NCBI GenBank assembly: GCA_016720935.1 | Contig: JADKJP010000004.1 | Location: forward strand, 434,001 to 498,000 | DNA: 64,000 bases | Reading direction: 5' to 3' | DNA from: Bacteroidota bacterium | GTDB lineage: Bacteria > Bacteroidota > Bacteroidia > AKYH767-A > 2013-40CM-41-45 | Shown: positions 37,900 to 44,697 of the stretch, piece after piece | Numbering within the stretch: the first letter of the stretch is position 1 | How the letters are laid out: each line of letters begins with the position of its first letter | The notes under the pieces: model-generated | What the model was told of the DNA's origin: nothing | The model's input: the letters and a program-made list of their open reading frames with translations, nothing else | Database searches by the model: none | Position numbers and translations under genes: made by a program

Positions 37900-38019
37900 A
37901 GTGTTTTGTCTAAACAGGAAAGCATGTTCAATATTGATTTAGCATGCTCAATAACAGATTCAGCGAATCGTATCTCCTCCGGTGATTTATCAGTACGGAA
38001 AAACCGTTGATAATATTCC

Positions 38020-38160
38020 TTAGGAAATTCCTGTATTGGACTGGAGCTTGGATTTCAGCGGATTTGGTTTCGCTTTTCTTCCACCAACAACGGCTTTTGC
38101 TTCACTTTTGGAAAGCTTTTTTCCGTAAGCCGGGCTCTTTGGGTTTTTCTCGTTTTTCAT
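38020..38160 (-). CDS. Double-glycine leader peptide A (46 aa), putative RiPP/secreted-peptide precursor
   Basis: This is a short basic peptide, second gene of cassette B-A. Residues 1-27 form a leader ending in GKKLSKSEAKAVVGG, the double-glycine type of signal cut by C39-peptidase ABC transporters or related proteases. The remaining 19 residues, RKAKPNPLKSKLQSNTGIS, are the proposed core: six Lys/Arg, no Cys, no acidic residue, and the family ending KSKLQS-x-TGIS. It starts 77 bp after the stop of peptide B and is followed by two tandem terminators. Leader and ending conservation with four paralogues in the window is the main evidence that it is a real gene. Secretion or modification has not been shown. 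Confidence 0.8.
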   Translation of the reverse strand: MKNEKNPKSPAYGKKLSKSEAKAVVGGRKAKPNPLKSKLQSNTGIS

Positions 38161-38237
38161 TTTTTTAAATTTTAAAATTGATTTTACTGATTATTCACAG
38201 GGGAGAGACGTTACACTTGAAAATCTAATCAATTCGA

Positions 38238-38372
38238 TTAAGAAATTCCTGTGCTTGATTGAAGTTTTGATTTGGAAACATTTCCTTTAACGGTTCTGCC
38301 ACCAACAACAGCTTTAGATTCTTTCTTAGTAAGTTTTTTGCCAGCTGGTTTTTTTGTAGTTGAGTTTTTCAT
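38238..38372 (-). CDS. Double-glycine leader peptide B (44 aa), putative RiPP/secreted-peptide precursor
   Basis: This is the first gene of cassette B-A. The leader ends in GKKLTKKESKAVVGG (residues 11-25) and the core is RTVKGNVSKSKLQSSTGIS, identical in amino acids to peptide D although five codons differ, all silently. The ATG at 38372 is used. A longer in-frame ATG at 38450 would translate the conserved RNA leader element and is rejected: that element sits in another frame in D and is followed by an in-frame stop in E. The start codon lies 24 nt after the leader element. Function inferred only: a cleaved, possibly modified cationic peptide. Confidence 0.85.
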   Translation of the reverse strand: MKNSTTKKPAGKKLTKKESKAVVGGRTVKGNVSKSKLQSSTGIS

Positions 38373-38396
38373 GACTTTATTTTTTTTTGTTTTTAA

Positions 38397-38448
38397 GCTT
38401 ACTCTGTTTGCCCTCCAGAGAGGGAGAGGATTTTCTGCTTTCTCCTCC
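38397..38448 (-). promoter_or_regulatory. Conserved 5' leader RNA element of peptide gene B
   Basis: On the minus strand this reads GAGGA, loop GAAAGCAGAAAA, TCCTC (a small hairpin), then a second short stem (CCCTC/GAGGG) and the motif CAGAGTAAGC. It matches elements before genes D and E in loop and tail motif, with the stem changing in a compensatory way, and ends 24 nt before the ATG. It may be an RNA regulatory structure or a regulator binding site. Confidence 0.65.
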
Positions 38449-38458
38449 ATTTGTTTTA

Positions 38459-38538
38459 AATGATGACTCTAAGATACATTCAGAATCATCTGATAGATAT
38501 ACAAAATGTATATCCGGTGGGACTTTTGGATAAGTGGC
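38459..38538 (-). promoter_or_regulatory. Upstream region of gene B shared with gene D (promoter/operator)
   Basis: Two blocks are identical to the region before gene D with nearly the same spacing (65 and 66 bp): a 19-bp block (GTATCTTAGAGTCATCATT on the minus strand, 38459-38477) and a 15-bp block (GCCACTTATCCAAAA on the minus strand, 38524-38538). TATCTTAG inside the first resembles the -7 box TAnnTTTG with one mismatch. The second may be an operator. Confidence 0.55.
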
Positions 38539-38678
38539 GGATTTTAATCATCAGATGGACATTTTCCGGATTTGTGGTAAAAAAGGCCTTAATGAGGAGC
38601 ATTTTCGCAACAAAACGTTGAATTTGGCCCAAAATGCAAATAAAACCATTCTGTCAATCAAAATTCCCCGAAATCAAG

Positions 38679-39530
38679 CTATTTCTGATATTCAAATCTG
38701 GAAGCTGAAATTATTCTGTCCGAGGCCGACAGATCTTGCTTTGCCGACATCAGCCCTTTTGTATCATACTGGTAGATTGTCCGACTTTGAAATTCAGTGC
38801 CATTCATGTGTATTTCCTCAATAAGTTGTCCGGAAGCATTATAAGTATACTGAATGCTTGAATGTACTTTCTCATCAGGATAAGTCTGTACGGATGAAAT
38901 TTTATTCCCTGCAGTATCATAATTATATTCCCAACGATAACGAAACTCTCCTCCCGGTCCGAACTCAGAATCTTTAATCAAACGACCCTGTTTATACTCA
39001 AATACATTTTTTGCTTTAAACCCTTCGGGCCAATACCAGGAAAGTTCTTTCAGTTTCCCCTTGTCGTCATAAGCCGAAACATTTCGGTATTTGTATGTCC
39101 CATCAGGAAGATAGAAATAATAATCCCTGCGTTCACCTTTTTCGTTATAAAGAATAACAACACGATAAAGCAGACTGCTATCCGCATTCAAGGCGATGCA
39201 AGAATCCATGTTGCCGGCTGCATTGTACCAGTATTTTACAAAACAATCCGGGATACTATCATGTGTGAATAGAACTTCATTTTTCAACAGACCTGTTTTA
39301 TCAAATTTTCTAATGTGAACAGGAAACTCTTTTTGTTTCACCCCTGCAAAAAAAACTGCTTTCCATTCTGTGATGCTCAGAATTTGTTTTGAGCGAATAA
39401 GTTCCCTTTCTTTTTTCTCCGGATCATTCTCCGGATTCACACCGGAGCAGGCGAAAAACAATAACGTCGCCAAGACTGCAAACAAGGCAATGAATACAGG
39501 TTTTGATAATCTAATGATCCGGTATTTCAT
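38679..39530 (-). CDS. Lipoprotein with YD/RHS-like repeats
   Basis: This 283-aa predicted lipoprotein has a hydrophobic signal ending LLFFACSG, with Cys at about residue 28. The rest contains about eight repeats of the YD type (for example YDDKGKLKELSWYW, YDTAGNKISSVQTY, YNASGQLIEEIHM and YDTKGLMSAKQDL), as in MORN/RHS-like Bacteroidota lipoproteins. The ATG at 39530 is chosen over a TTG three codons upstream. It lies between the two peptide cassettes, on their strand. A functional link to the peptides is unproven. Confidence 0.75.
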   Translation of the reverse strand: MKYRIIRLSKPVFIALFAVLATLLFFACSGVNPENDPEKKERELIRSKQILSITEWKAVFFAGVKQKEFPVHIRKFDKTGLLKNEVLFTHDSIPDCFVKYWYNAAGNMDSCIALNADSSLLYRVVILYNEKGERRDYYFYLPDGTYKYRNVSAYDDKGKLKELSWYWPEGFKAKNVFEYKQGRLIKDSEFGPGGEFRYRWEYNYDTAGNKISSVQTYPDEKVHSSIQYTYNASGQLIEEIHMNGTEFQSRTIYQYDTKGLMSAKQDLSASDRIISASRFEYQK

Positions 39531-39576
39531 TTTTAGCAATTTAACATTTCAGGTATTTTCAAAAACATTCTGACAT

Positions 39577-40263
39577 TTACAGTTGATTGAGCCGATCAAA
39601 TAATTGCTGCTGGCTAACCCAAATATAATCGCCGCGAATCTGGAAAAGGCCGGTATCAACCGGAGTTGTAAGATCCACGCTTGTAGCCTCCAGTTTCATT
39701 GTTAAGTGATTGATCGTATGCGTGTACTCCAGAAACAGAAAGTCCATTGCATGAAAAGGCGAGTTCCCATAAGAGAATTTAATATTCTTATCGTAATAAA
39801 TTTCCGTTTGTGTTCCTGTGTCCACGTTTTTCGCGATCGCTTTGTTGCATGTGATTCCGGCAATTATCTTGGTATCCTTTGTTTCAGAAAAATCCAGTTT
39901 TTCCGAATTTTCATTCGAAGCAATTTCTTCCGGTGTTAATTTACAACCGAAATTTGCTCTGAGTTGATCAATTAACAGGCTCACATATTTTTTGTTTTGA
40001 TGATCCAGGAGATTCACCATTTGTATCATCCCCATTCCTCCGGAAGCGATAAAGGCAGCTTTTTCCTTTTTAAAAATGAGTACAATTTCTTTAGGAAAAA
40101 AGGCCGACTTCATTCCGTAATTCATGCTATCCGGGTAGGTAATTTTATAAACGACAGTACCTTCCCCGTATTCCGCTTTTTTATCCCCTGCGGAACGACA
40201 GCCACTGAAACAGACTATCAGGAATACGCCCAGGCAAGAAAGTACAAAATTCAATTTCTTCAT
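39577..40263 (-). CDS. Lipoprotein, DUF4412/GLPGLI-like
   Basis: This 228-aa predicted lipoprotein has a signal ending IVCFSGC (Cys at about residue 22). It begins YGEGTVVYKITYPDSM and later has IIAGITCNKAIAKN followed by TEIYYDKNIKFSYGNSPFH. This order of strands resembles DUF4412/GLPGLI-type periplasmic proteins, but the assignment is tentative. The start at 40263 is preferred over an in-frame ATG at 40299, because the latter falls inside a terminator hairpin and would precede the signal peptide by 12 residues. Function unknown. Confidence 0.7.
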   Translation of the reverse strand: MKKLNFVLSCLGVFLIVCFSGCRSAGDKKAEYGEGTVVYKITYPDSMNYGMKSAFFPKEIVLIFKKEKAAFIASGGMGMIQMVNLLDHQNKKYVSLLIDQLRANFGCKLTPEEIASNENSEKLDFSETKDTKIIAGITCNKAIAKNVDTGTQTEIYYDKNIKFSYGNSPFHAMDFLFLEYTHTINHLTMKLEATSVDLTTPVDTGLFQIRGDYIWVSQQQLFDRLNQL

Positions 40264-40295
40264 ATTTAAAGATACCTCATTCCGGATAAAAAACA

Positions 40296-40323
40296 ACATC
40301 CCGGTAAAATTTTACCGGGATGT
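40296..40323. terminator. Perfect-palindrome terminator after the YceI-like lipoprotein gene
   Basis: A 28-bp perfect palindrome (ACATCCCGGTAAAA at 40296-40309 followed immediately by its complement) forms a strong GC-cored hairpin. It lies 64 bp past the stop of the minus-strand gene at 40388-41521 and before the next gene's start. Confidence 0.8.
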
Positions 40324-40387
40324 CAAATGTACATGAACAGTGGTTAAAGATCAATCTATCTGAAGATCACAACCGGATGAACACAGT

Positions 40388-41521
40388 TTAATATTCAGTG
40401 TTGGTTGCTCCTTTCATCTGTACATGGCAATTTACAGTTACGTCACCTGCGCCAATGTGTGAAGAACTAATATAATAATCCGCTTTTGGATTGAATTTGA
40501 ATTGACCTTCGAAAATGAATGCCCAGTTGTAGTTTGCACCTGAAGTCCATTTTGTTTTGCCTTCATACACGAAGTACATATCCACAGGTTTTTCTATCAT
40601 AGTATTGAATGGGCCAGTATAACCAAGAGTTGTGTCAGCAGGATAGATACCGCCTGTTGGGTGTTTGTAGAATGATTTCAAAATGCCATGGCAAAGGTAG
40701 CCATCACCGTATTTCTCAACAGAAACACTGCGGAAAGTTGCTGTATCTGTTTCGGGAAGAGCTGTCAATGCGTCGATTGTATCAACATTTAATGTTTTAC
40801 GAACACAACCACCTGCAAGCGCATCACGAACCGGTTCAAATGTATTCACGGATGAAAGAAGTACGTATCCTTCAATTTCGATTGCAGTTGGATCTGCTTC
40901 ATTGAATACAAAGGTTGTAACCTCGAATACATTGAATCCACCTGGAAGTATTGCACCTCCTGTATGATCCGGGAATGCGAAATCAAGTTTACTGTGAATT
41001 TCCCAATCTACTTTACGATAGCTGGTGTTTGCATTTATAGTATCCATTGCGATTTTAAGAGTTCCAACAGCTGCCATATTTACCAATTCAACATCCTGAG
41101 TAAAATCAGATGTACCAAGAGTAATGGCATAACCGGGATCGGTAACAAAATTAACACCATTTACATATCTGTAATTTGTGTTATCAGTATTGTATTTAGC
41201 TGTCAGGAAATAAGATCCCGGCAATAAATATGGCAATGTATAATTACCACTTGCATCAGCAAAAGTTGTAGCAGCAAGACTACCGGATGCGGAAGAACCT
41301 ACATAGAGATTAATCACAGCACCTTTGGCAGCAACATAAGCGCCAGTATAGTCAGGATAAGTTACAGCACCTGTAATAGCTTTACCTGAAACTGTATCAT
41401 GAACAGTCACAGTTACGGTTTTAATTTCGGTTTCGGTTTCCTTTTTGCAATAAGTAAGGGAAAACACCAACGCAGTCAACAATGTTGCTGAAAGGATTCG
41501 GTATATGTTCATCTTTTTCAT
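40388..41521 (-). CDS. Lipoprotein with carboxypeptidase-regulatory-like and YceI-like domains
   Basis: This 377-aa predicted lipoprotein (signal ends FSLTYC) carries an N-terminal carboxypeptidase regulatory-like beta domain (about residues 38-150, ASGNYTLPYLLPGSYFLTAKYN). It is followed by a region with YceI-like features: DWEIHSKLDFAFPDHTGG, TFEPVRDALAGGCVRKTLNVD, GDGYLCHGILKSFYKH and a final lipocalin-like FKFNPKADYYISSSHIG. YceI domains bind long lipids such as polyisoprenoids, so lipid binding at the envelope is a reasonable inference. It is the last annotated gene between cassette D-C and cassette B-A. Confidence 0.65.
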   Translation of the reverse strand: MKKMNIYRILSATLLTALVFSLTYCKKETETEIKTVTVTVHDTVSGKAITGAVTYPDYTGAYVAAKGAVINLYVGSSASGSLAATTFADASGNYTLPYLLPGSYFLTAKYNTDNTNYRYVNGVNFVTDPGYAITLGTSDFTQDVELVNMAAVGTLKIAMDTINANTSYRKVDWEIHSKLDFAFPDHTGGAILPGGFNVFEVTTFVFNEADPTAIEIEGYVLLSSVNTFEPVRDALAGGCVRKTLNVDTIDALTALPETDTATFRSVSVEKYGDGYLCHGILKSFYKHPTGGIYPADTTLGYTGPFNTMIEKPVDMYFVYEGKTKWTSGANYNWAFIFEGQFKFNPKADYYISSSHIGAGDVTVNCHVQMKGATNTEY

Positions 41522-42126
41522 AATTGGTATATTTAATTGTTAAAATTTATAACGAATAATTGTTTACAAATGTTCATTTTTTAGGGGCTAATCAGACATG
41601 ATTGATGTCAGTAATACACTTGACATGTATCAGCTAATTCATTTTAATAAGAAATTTTAAGCCTTGAATATAACATTACATATACCTAACTGCGAATTCG
41701 CAGAAAAGTGTTGCATTAAGAATACCATAAACAACATGACGAGAATGTGGATAACAATGAAAAATCCTGATTAAAAAAAATTGATCCGCTTATTGTAGTC
41801 AATATCAACGAGCCTGAATCAAATTTGAATTCACAGAGTTCAGGAAAACGAGCATAGTATTTCTAATTGGATTGTTTATCCTGGATGATCTTACAGAACA
41901 CCTTATAGAAGAAAAATAAAAATGTACACTTTTGAAAAATAAGTATAAGGAAAGAGGAAAACAAAAGGTCTTAAAAAACGAAATGAGAGACTACAGGTCT
42001 CTCATTTCAAATTCTAATCATAAATGAAGCACAAGAACACAAATGTTATATTGGCTTCAAACCAGGGATCAAGAATTTTATCCCATTCATAAGGGGAACA
42101 TGGGGATATTTGTTCCCGAAAAATGA
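41522..42126. other. Intergenic region between YceI-like lipoprotein and peptide C
   Basis: This 605-bp AT-rich gap has no credible gene. It holds the cassette D-C terminator (41981-42007) and two further hairpins between the peptide C stop and that terminator, one with arms GGGAACA/TGTTCCC near 42095-42116. The lipoprotein's promoter should be within the lower half but was not identified. Confidence 0.5.
41981..42007 (-). terminator. Terminator of peptide cassette D-C
   Basis: A perfect 11-bp stem AAATGAGAGAC (41981-41991) and complement (41997-42007) has a 5-nt loop, followed on the minus strand by CGTTTTTTAAG. The arms are identical to those at 37875-37899 behind cassette B-A. Confidence 0.88.
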
Positions 42127-42273
42127 TTAAGCGATACCAGTGCGTGACTGAAGTTTAACTTTAGCGTTACCGGATTTAACATCTTTCAATGATCTTCCGC
42201 CAACGATAGCTTTTGATTCGCTTTTTGATAACTTTTTACCAGTTACGCTTTTTGATTTTTTTGAAGTTGACAT
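42127..42273 (-). CDS. Double-glycine leader peptide C (48 aa), putative RiPP/secreted-peptide precursor
   Basis: This is the second gene of cassette D-C, 73 bp after peptide D. The leader ends GKKLSKSESKAIVGG (residues 12-26). The core of 22 residues begins RSLKDVKSGNAKVK and ends LQSRTGIA, the most diverged of the four cores with the KLQS-x-TGI ending, and the only one with an acidic residue. A CCGGAATTGATCCGG hairpin lies in the gap before it. No promoter or leader element of its own is visible, so it is read from the transcript of gene D. Confidence 0.8.
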   Translation of the reverse strand: MSTSKKSKSVTGKKLSKSESKAIVGGRSLKDVKSGNAKVKLQSRTGIA

Positions 42274-42346
42274 AATGTTGGGTTTTTTGATTGGTTTGAA
42301 TAATAATTAAAGTTTTAAACTGCCGGATCAATTCCGGTGAACCTGA

Positions 42347-42484
42347 TTAAGAAATACCAGTGCTTGATTGAAGTTTGCTCTTGGAAACATTTCCTTTTAC
42401 GGTTCTGCCACCAACGATTGCTTTTGCTTCAGCTTTGGTAAGTTTTTTACCAGTAACGCTTTTTGGGTTTTTTGAAGTTTTCAT
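42347..42484 (-). CDS. Double-glycine leader peptide D (45 aa), putative RiPP/secreted-peptide precursor
   Basis: This is the first gene of cassette D-C. The leader ends GKKLTKAEAKAIVGG (residues 12-26) and the core RTVKGNVSKSKLQSSTGIS is identical to that of peptide B. Over the 22 codons from VGG to the end, five codons differ from B and all changes are silent, including a TCA-to-AGC serine swap; this indicates selection on the peptide. The ATG at 42484 lies 23 nt downstream of the conserved leader element. Confidence 0.87.
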   Translation of the reverse strand: MKTSKNPKSVTGKKLTKAEAKAIVGGRTVKGNVSKSKLQSSTGIS

Positions 42485-42507
42485 TGTTTTTTGTGTTATT
42501 AGGTTGT

Positions 42508-42561
42508 GCTTACTCTTTTGATCCCTGGTTTTGGTGGGGGAGGATTTTCGGCTTGCTCCTC
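42508..42561 (-). promoter_or_regulatory. Conserved 5' leader RNA element of peptide gene D
   Basis: On the minus strand this reads GAGGA, loop GCAAGCCGAAAA, TCCTC, then a variable spacer and AAAGAGTAAGC. The hairpin and the AGAGTARGC tail match the elements of genes B and E, and the tail ends 23 nt before the start codon. Confidence 0.65.
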
Positions 42562-42637
42562 TTATTATCTTTAGAACTGTTTGTTTCTTTCTTGATTATT
42601 GAATTCTTTTTGTTCCGGCTTTCTGATTCTTTCTGTG

Positions 42638-42718
42638 AATGATGACTCTAAGATACTATCAGACCCGACCGGAAAGCCACCCAGAATGTACTGTCGGCGG
42701 ATATTTTGGATAAGTGGC
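42638..42718 (-). promoter_or_regulatory. Upstream region of gene D shared with gene B (promoter/operator)
   Basis: This region carries the same 19-bp (42638-42656) and 15-bp (42704-42718) blocks as upstream of gene B, with almost the same spacing. The intermediate sequence is diverged apart from a weak CAGAATGTA match, which suggests that the two blocks are under constraint. Confidence 0.55.
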
Positions 42719-42977
42719 AGAAATACCAACTTATTTGACGACTTATCCCTGCCCTGCTCTTCACGATGTAAGCCTTCCTAGCAGTAACTCCAACCCCCTG
42801 AAAAGCGTCCCAGTACTGCTCCGATAAGTAAATATGCAAAATATTATATAGAGTTCCAATACTATTTGAAATGTTTCCAATATGATCACCGGTTATCCTG
42901 AACCTATGCCGACCATCTTCGATAGATACCGGACGATTTTACTCCGTGGGAAGCGTTTAGGTTACCCTAAAAGTGAA

Positions 42978-43007
42978 AACCCCTGCAGACATGTGTCTGC
43001 AGGGGTT
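42978..43007 (-). terminator. Terminator of peptide gene E
   Basis: A perfect 14-bp GC-rich stem (AACCCCTGCAGACA at 42978-42991, complement at 42994-43007) is followed on the minus strand by TTTTCACTTTTAG. It ends the single-gene transcript of peptide E, about 45 bp past its stop. Confidence 0.88.
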
Positions 43008-43052
43008 GGTAAAGTCAGGTTAACCCGTCAAGCCGGGTAAGTTCCGTTCCCT

Positions 43053-43166
43053 TTATTTCTTGAGTGCTTTCTTTCCACCTACAACAGATTGTGCCTGTGA
43101 TTTGGAAAGTTTAGTACCACCCTTGATCGGCTTTGCGCTTTTAGCGGTTACCTTTTTAGAAGCCAT
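43053..43166 (-). CDS. Double-glycine leader peptide E (37 aa), short-core member
   Basis: This is a diverged fifth member. The leader ends GGTKLSKSQAQSVVGG (residues 16-31), but only six residues (KKALKK) follow the GG, so the KLQS-x-TGI ending is absent. It has its own leader element, matching those of B and D, and its own strong terminator. It could be a truncated precursor, a regulator-type peptide or a leader-like decoy. It is divergent from the cysteine-rich gene at 43522, with a 355-bp gap between them. A real gene is supported by the shared leader element 24 nt before its ATG. Confidence 0.7.
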   Translation of the reverse strand: MASKKVTAKSAKPIKGGTKLSKSQAQSVVGGKKALKK

Positions 43167-43190
43167 GGTATTAAAGTTTAAAACTGTGGT

Positions 43191-43229
43191 GCCTACTCTT
43201 TAGAAATTGGGATTTTCAGCTTTCTCCCT
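43191..43229 (-). promoter_or_regulatory. Conserved 5' leader RNA element of peptide gene E
   Basis: On the minus strand this reads AGGGA, loop GAAAGCTGAAAA, TCCC, a short spacer, and AAAGAGTAGGC. The stem is GGGA/TCCC here against GAGGA/TCCTC in B and D, a compensatory change around a near-identical loop. The tail ends 24 nt before the ATG. An in-frame stop lies between the element and the ATG, so it is not translated as part of the peptide. Confidence 0.65.
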
Positions 43230-43521
43230 AAAATAATATTGTATCTTGTATATTGAACAAAGGATATCAGGTCACTATAATCTGCACTACATATTCATTC
43301 ATTTGAAGGACAATCGGGATATAAATTGTACACGACTAAAACTTCCTGAATGAGTTATTCTAAAATAAAGATAAATGTACATTTCTTGAAATGAAAAGCA
43401 AAAGGGAATTGTATATTCATCTTCTTTTTTAGGACAAGTGGTATGATTACAGAAACTATGGGTTGAAATAGCCAAGACAAATTGAACAGTTTTTTACCCT
43501 TTTTAATCGCTTCAAAAACAT

Positions 43522-44640
43522 ATGTCAAATTCAGCAGAATCCTTTAATGAAAGTTCTTTACCCTTAAATTATTCCAAATGGGTTTATGAAATAATCCGGG
43601 ACGATATCCCGGCTGAGAGTCTGGCAACCTGTAATGATTGTGCCATGTGCAGGAAAGCCAATGACACCACAGATTTAACCGGGCAATATTTCGACCCAAA
43701 AGTCAGATGCTGCTCCTATGTCCCGGAACTGCCAAATTTCCTGATCGGTAGAATACTTATGGAAAAGGATCTGAAAAATGTTCCTGGCAGGGATAAGCTA
43801 ATCAAACGACTCGACGAGAAACTCCATGCAACACCATTAGGACTGGGTTCCGGTAAATTATATAGCCTCATATACGACAACAGTAACCGTGCATTTGGAA
43901 CCAGTTTCCATCTGCGTTGCCCTTACTATATAGAAGAAGGAGATTTGTGCGGAATCTGGAAACACAGGAATTCTGTTTGCTCCACATGGTTTTGTAAACA
44001 TGAACGGGGAAATGAGGGTGCAAGGTTCTGGGAAGCCGTGAAGAGATTACTCAATACCATTGAATACAATCTGGCTTATGTTTGTCTGAAGGAGCTGAAA
44101 ATGGACAATTCGGCAATCTTTGAATTGTTGGCACTCAAAGAATCAAAAGGCCCCGACAATCCTGCCCGATACCTTGTAACATCAGAGCTTGACAATAAAA
44201 CAGATGAAATGAAGTACCGTCAGCTTTGGGGCAATTACGCAGACAGAGAAATTGAATTCTATATCAAATGTGCAGAATATGTAAATAAATTGAAGTGGAA
44301 AGATGTAATGGACTTGTGTGGCCCGGAGGTATCGTTGATGGTCCCATTGGTAAAAGAAGCATTCCTACGCCTAAAGACAACCGAACTACCGGATTTTCTG
44401 GAGTCAGCTCAGGTGAAAATATCTCAAATTACCGATGAGGAAGTACTGATAGAAACATACAGCGAATACAATCCGATTTCTTTGCCTCCGTCCATTTTTG
44501 AAATCTTAAGCGGGTTCGATGGCAGATCTACAAAGGACGTGCTTCGGTCCCTATTAAAAGAGAAAAAACTGGATGTGGATGAAGAATTTATCAGGGTTCT
44601 GGTAGATTACCATATCCTTATTCCAAAGTCACAAGACTAA
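43522..44640 (+). CDS. Cysteine-rich YkgJ-like protein with C-terminal PqqD/RRE-like domain
   Basis: No exact family is recognised. The 372-aa soluble protein has nine cysteines in its first half: CNDCAMC (37, 40, 43), CC (63-64), C133, C143, C153 and C158, in contexts (RCPYYIEEGDLCGIW, SVCSTWFCKH) like the CxxCxxCC metal- or Fe-S-binding YkgJ family. The last about 50 residues (318-368: ISLPPSIFEILSGFDG, then STKDVLRSLL and DVDEEFIRVLVDYHILI) follow the pattern of PqqD-type winged-helix RiPP recognition elements. It is divergent from peptide gene E. Taken together it could be a metalloprotein that binds the peptide leaders. This role is inference; an unrelated winged-helix domain remains possible. 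Confidence 0.6.
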   Translation: MSNSAESFNESSLPLNYSKWVYEIIRDDIPAESLATCNDCAMCRKANDTTDLTGQYFDPKVRCCSYVPELPNFLIGRILMEKDLKNVPGRDKLIKRLDEKLHATPLGLGSGKLYSLIYDNSNRAFGTSFHLRCPYYIEEGDLCGIWKHRNSVCSTWFCKHERGNEGARFWEAVKRLLNTIEYNLAYVCLKELKMDNSAIFELLALKESKGPDNPARYLVTSELDNKTDEMKYRQLWGNYADREIEFYIKCAEYVNKLKWKDVMDLCGPEVSLMVPLVKEAFLRLKTTELPDFLESAQVKISQITDEEVLIETYSEYNPISLPPSIFEILSGFDGRSTKDVLRSLLKEKKLDVDEEFIRVLVDYHILIPKSQD

Positions 44641-44697
44641 AAAAGAAAGAGCATCTCGCAAAAAAGGAAAGACAATTGAAACACAGGGATTGAATTT

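Noticed and set aside
38373..38450. N-terminal extension of peptide B from the ATG at 38450
   Set aside because: It would translate the conserved leader element, which is in another frame in D and is followed by an in-frame stop in E; all paralogues start at the downstream ATG.
38534..38824. 96-aa plus-strand open frame near the YD lipoprotein end
   Set aside because: Overlaps the 3' end of the lipoprotein gene and the upstream block of gene B; no family or signal.
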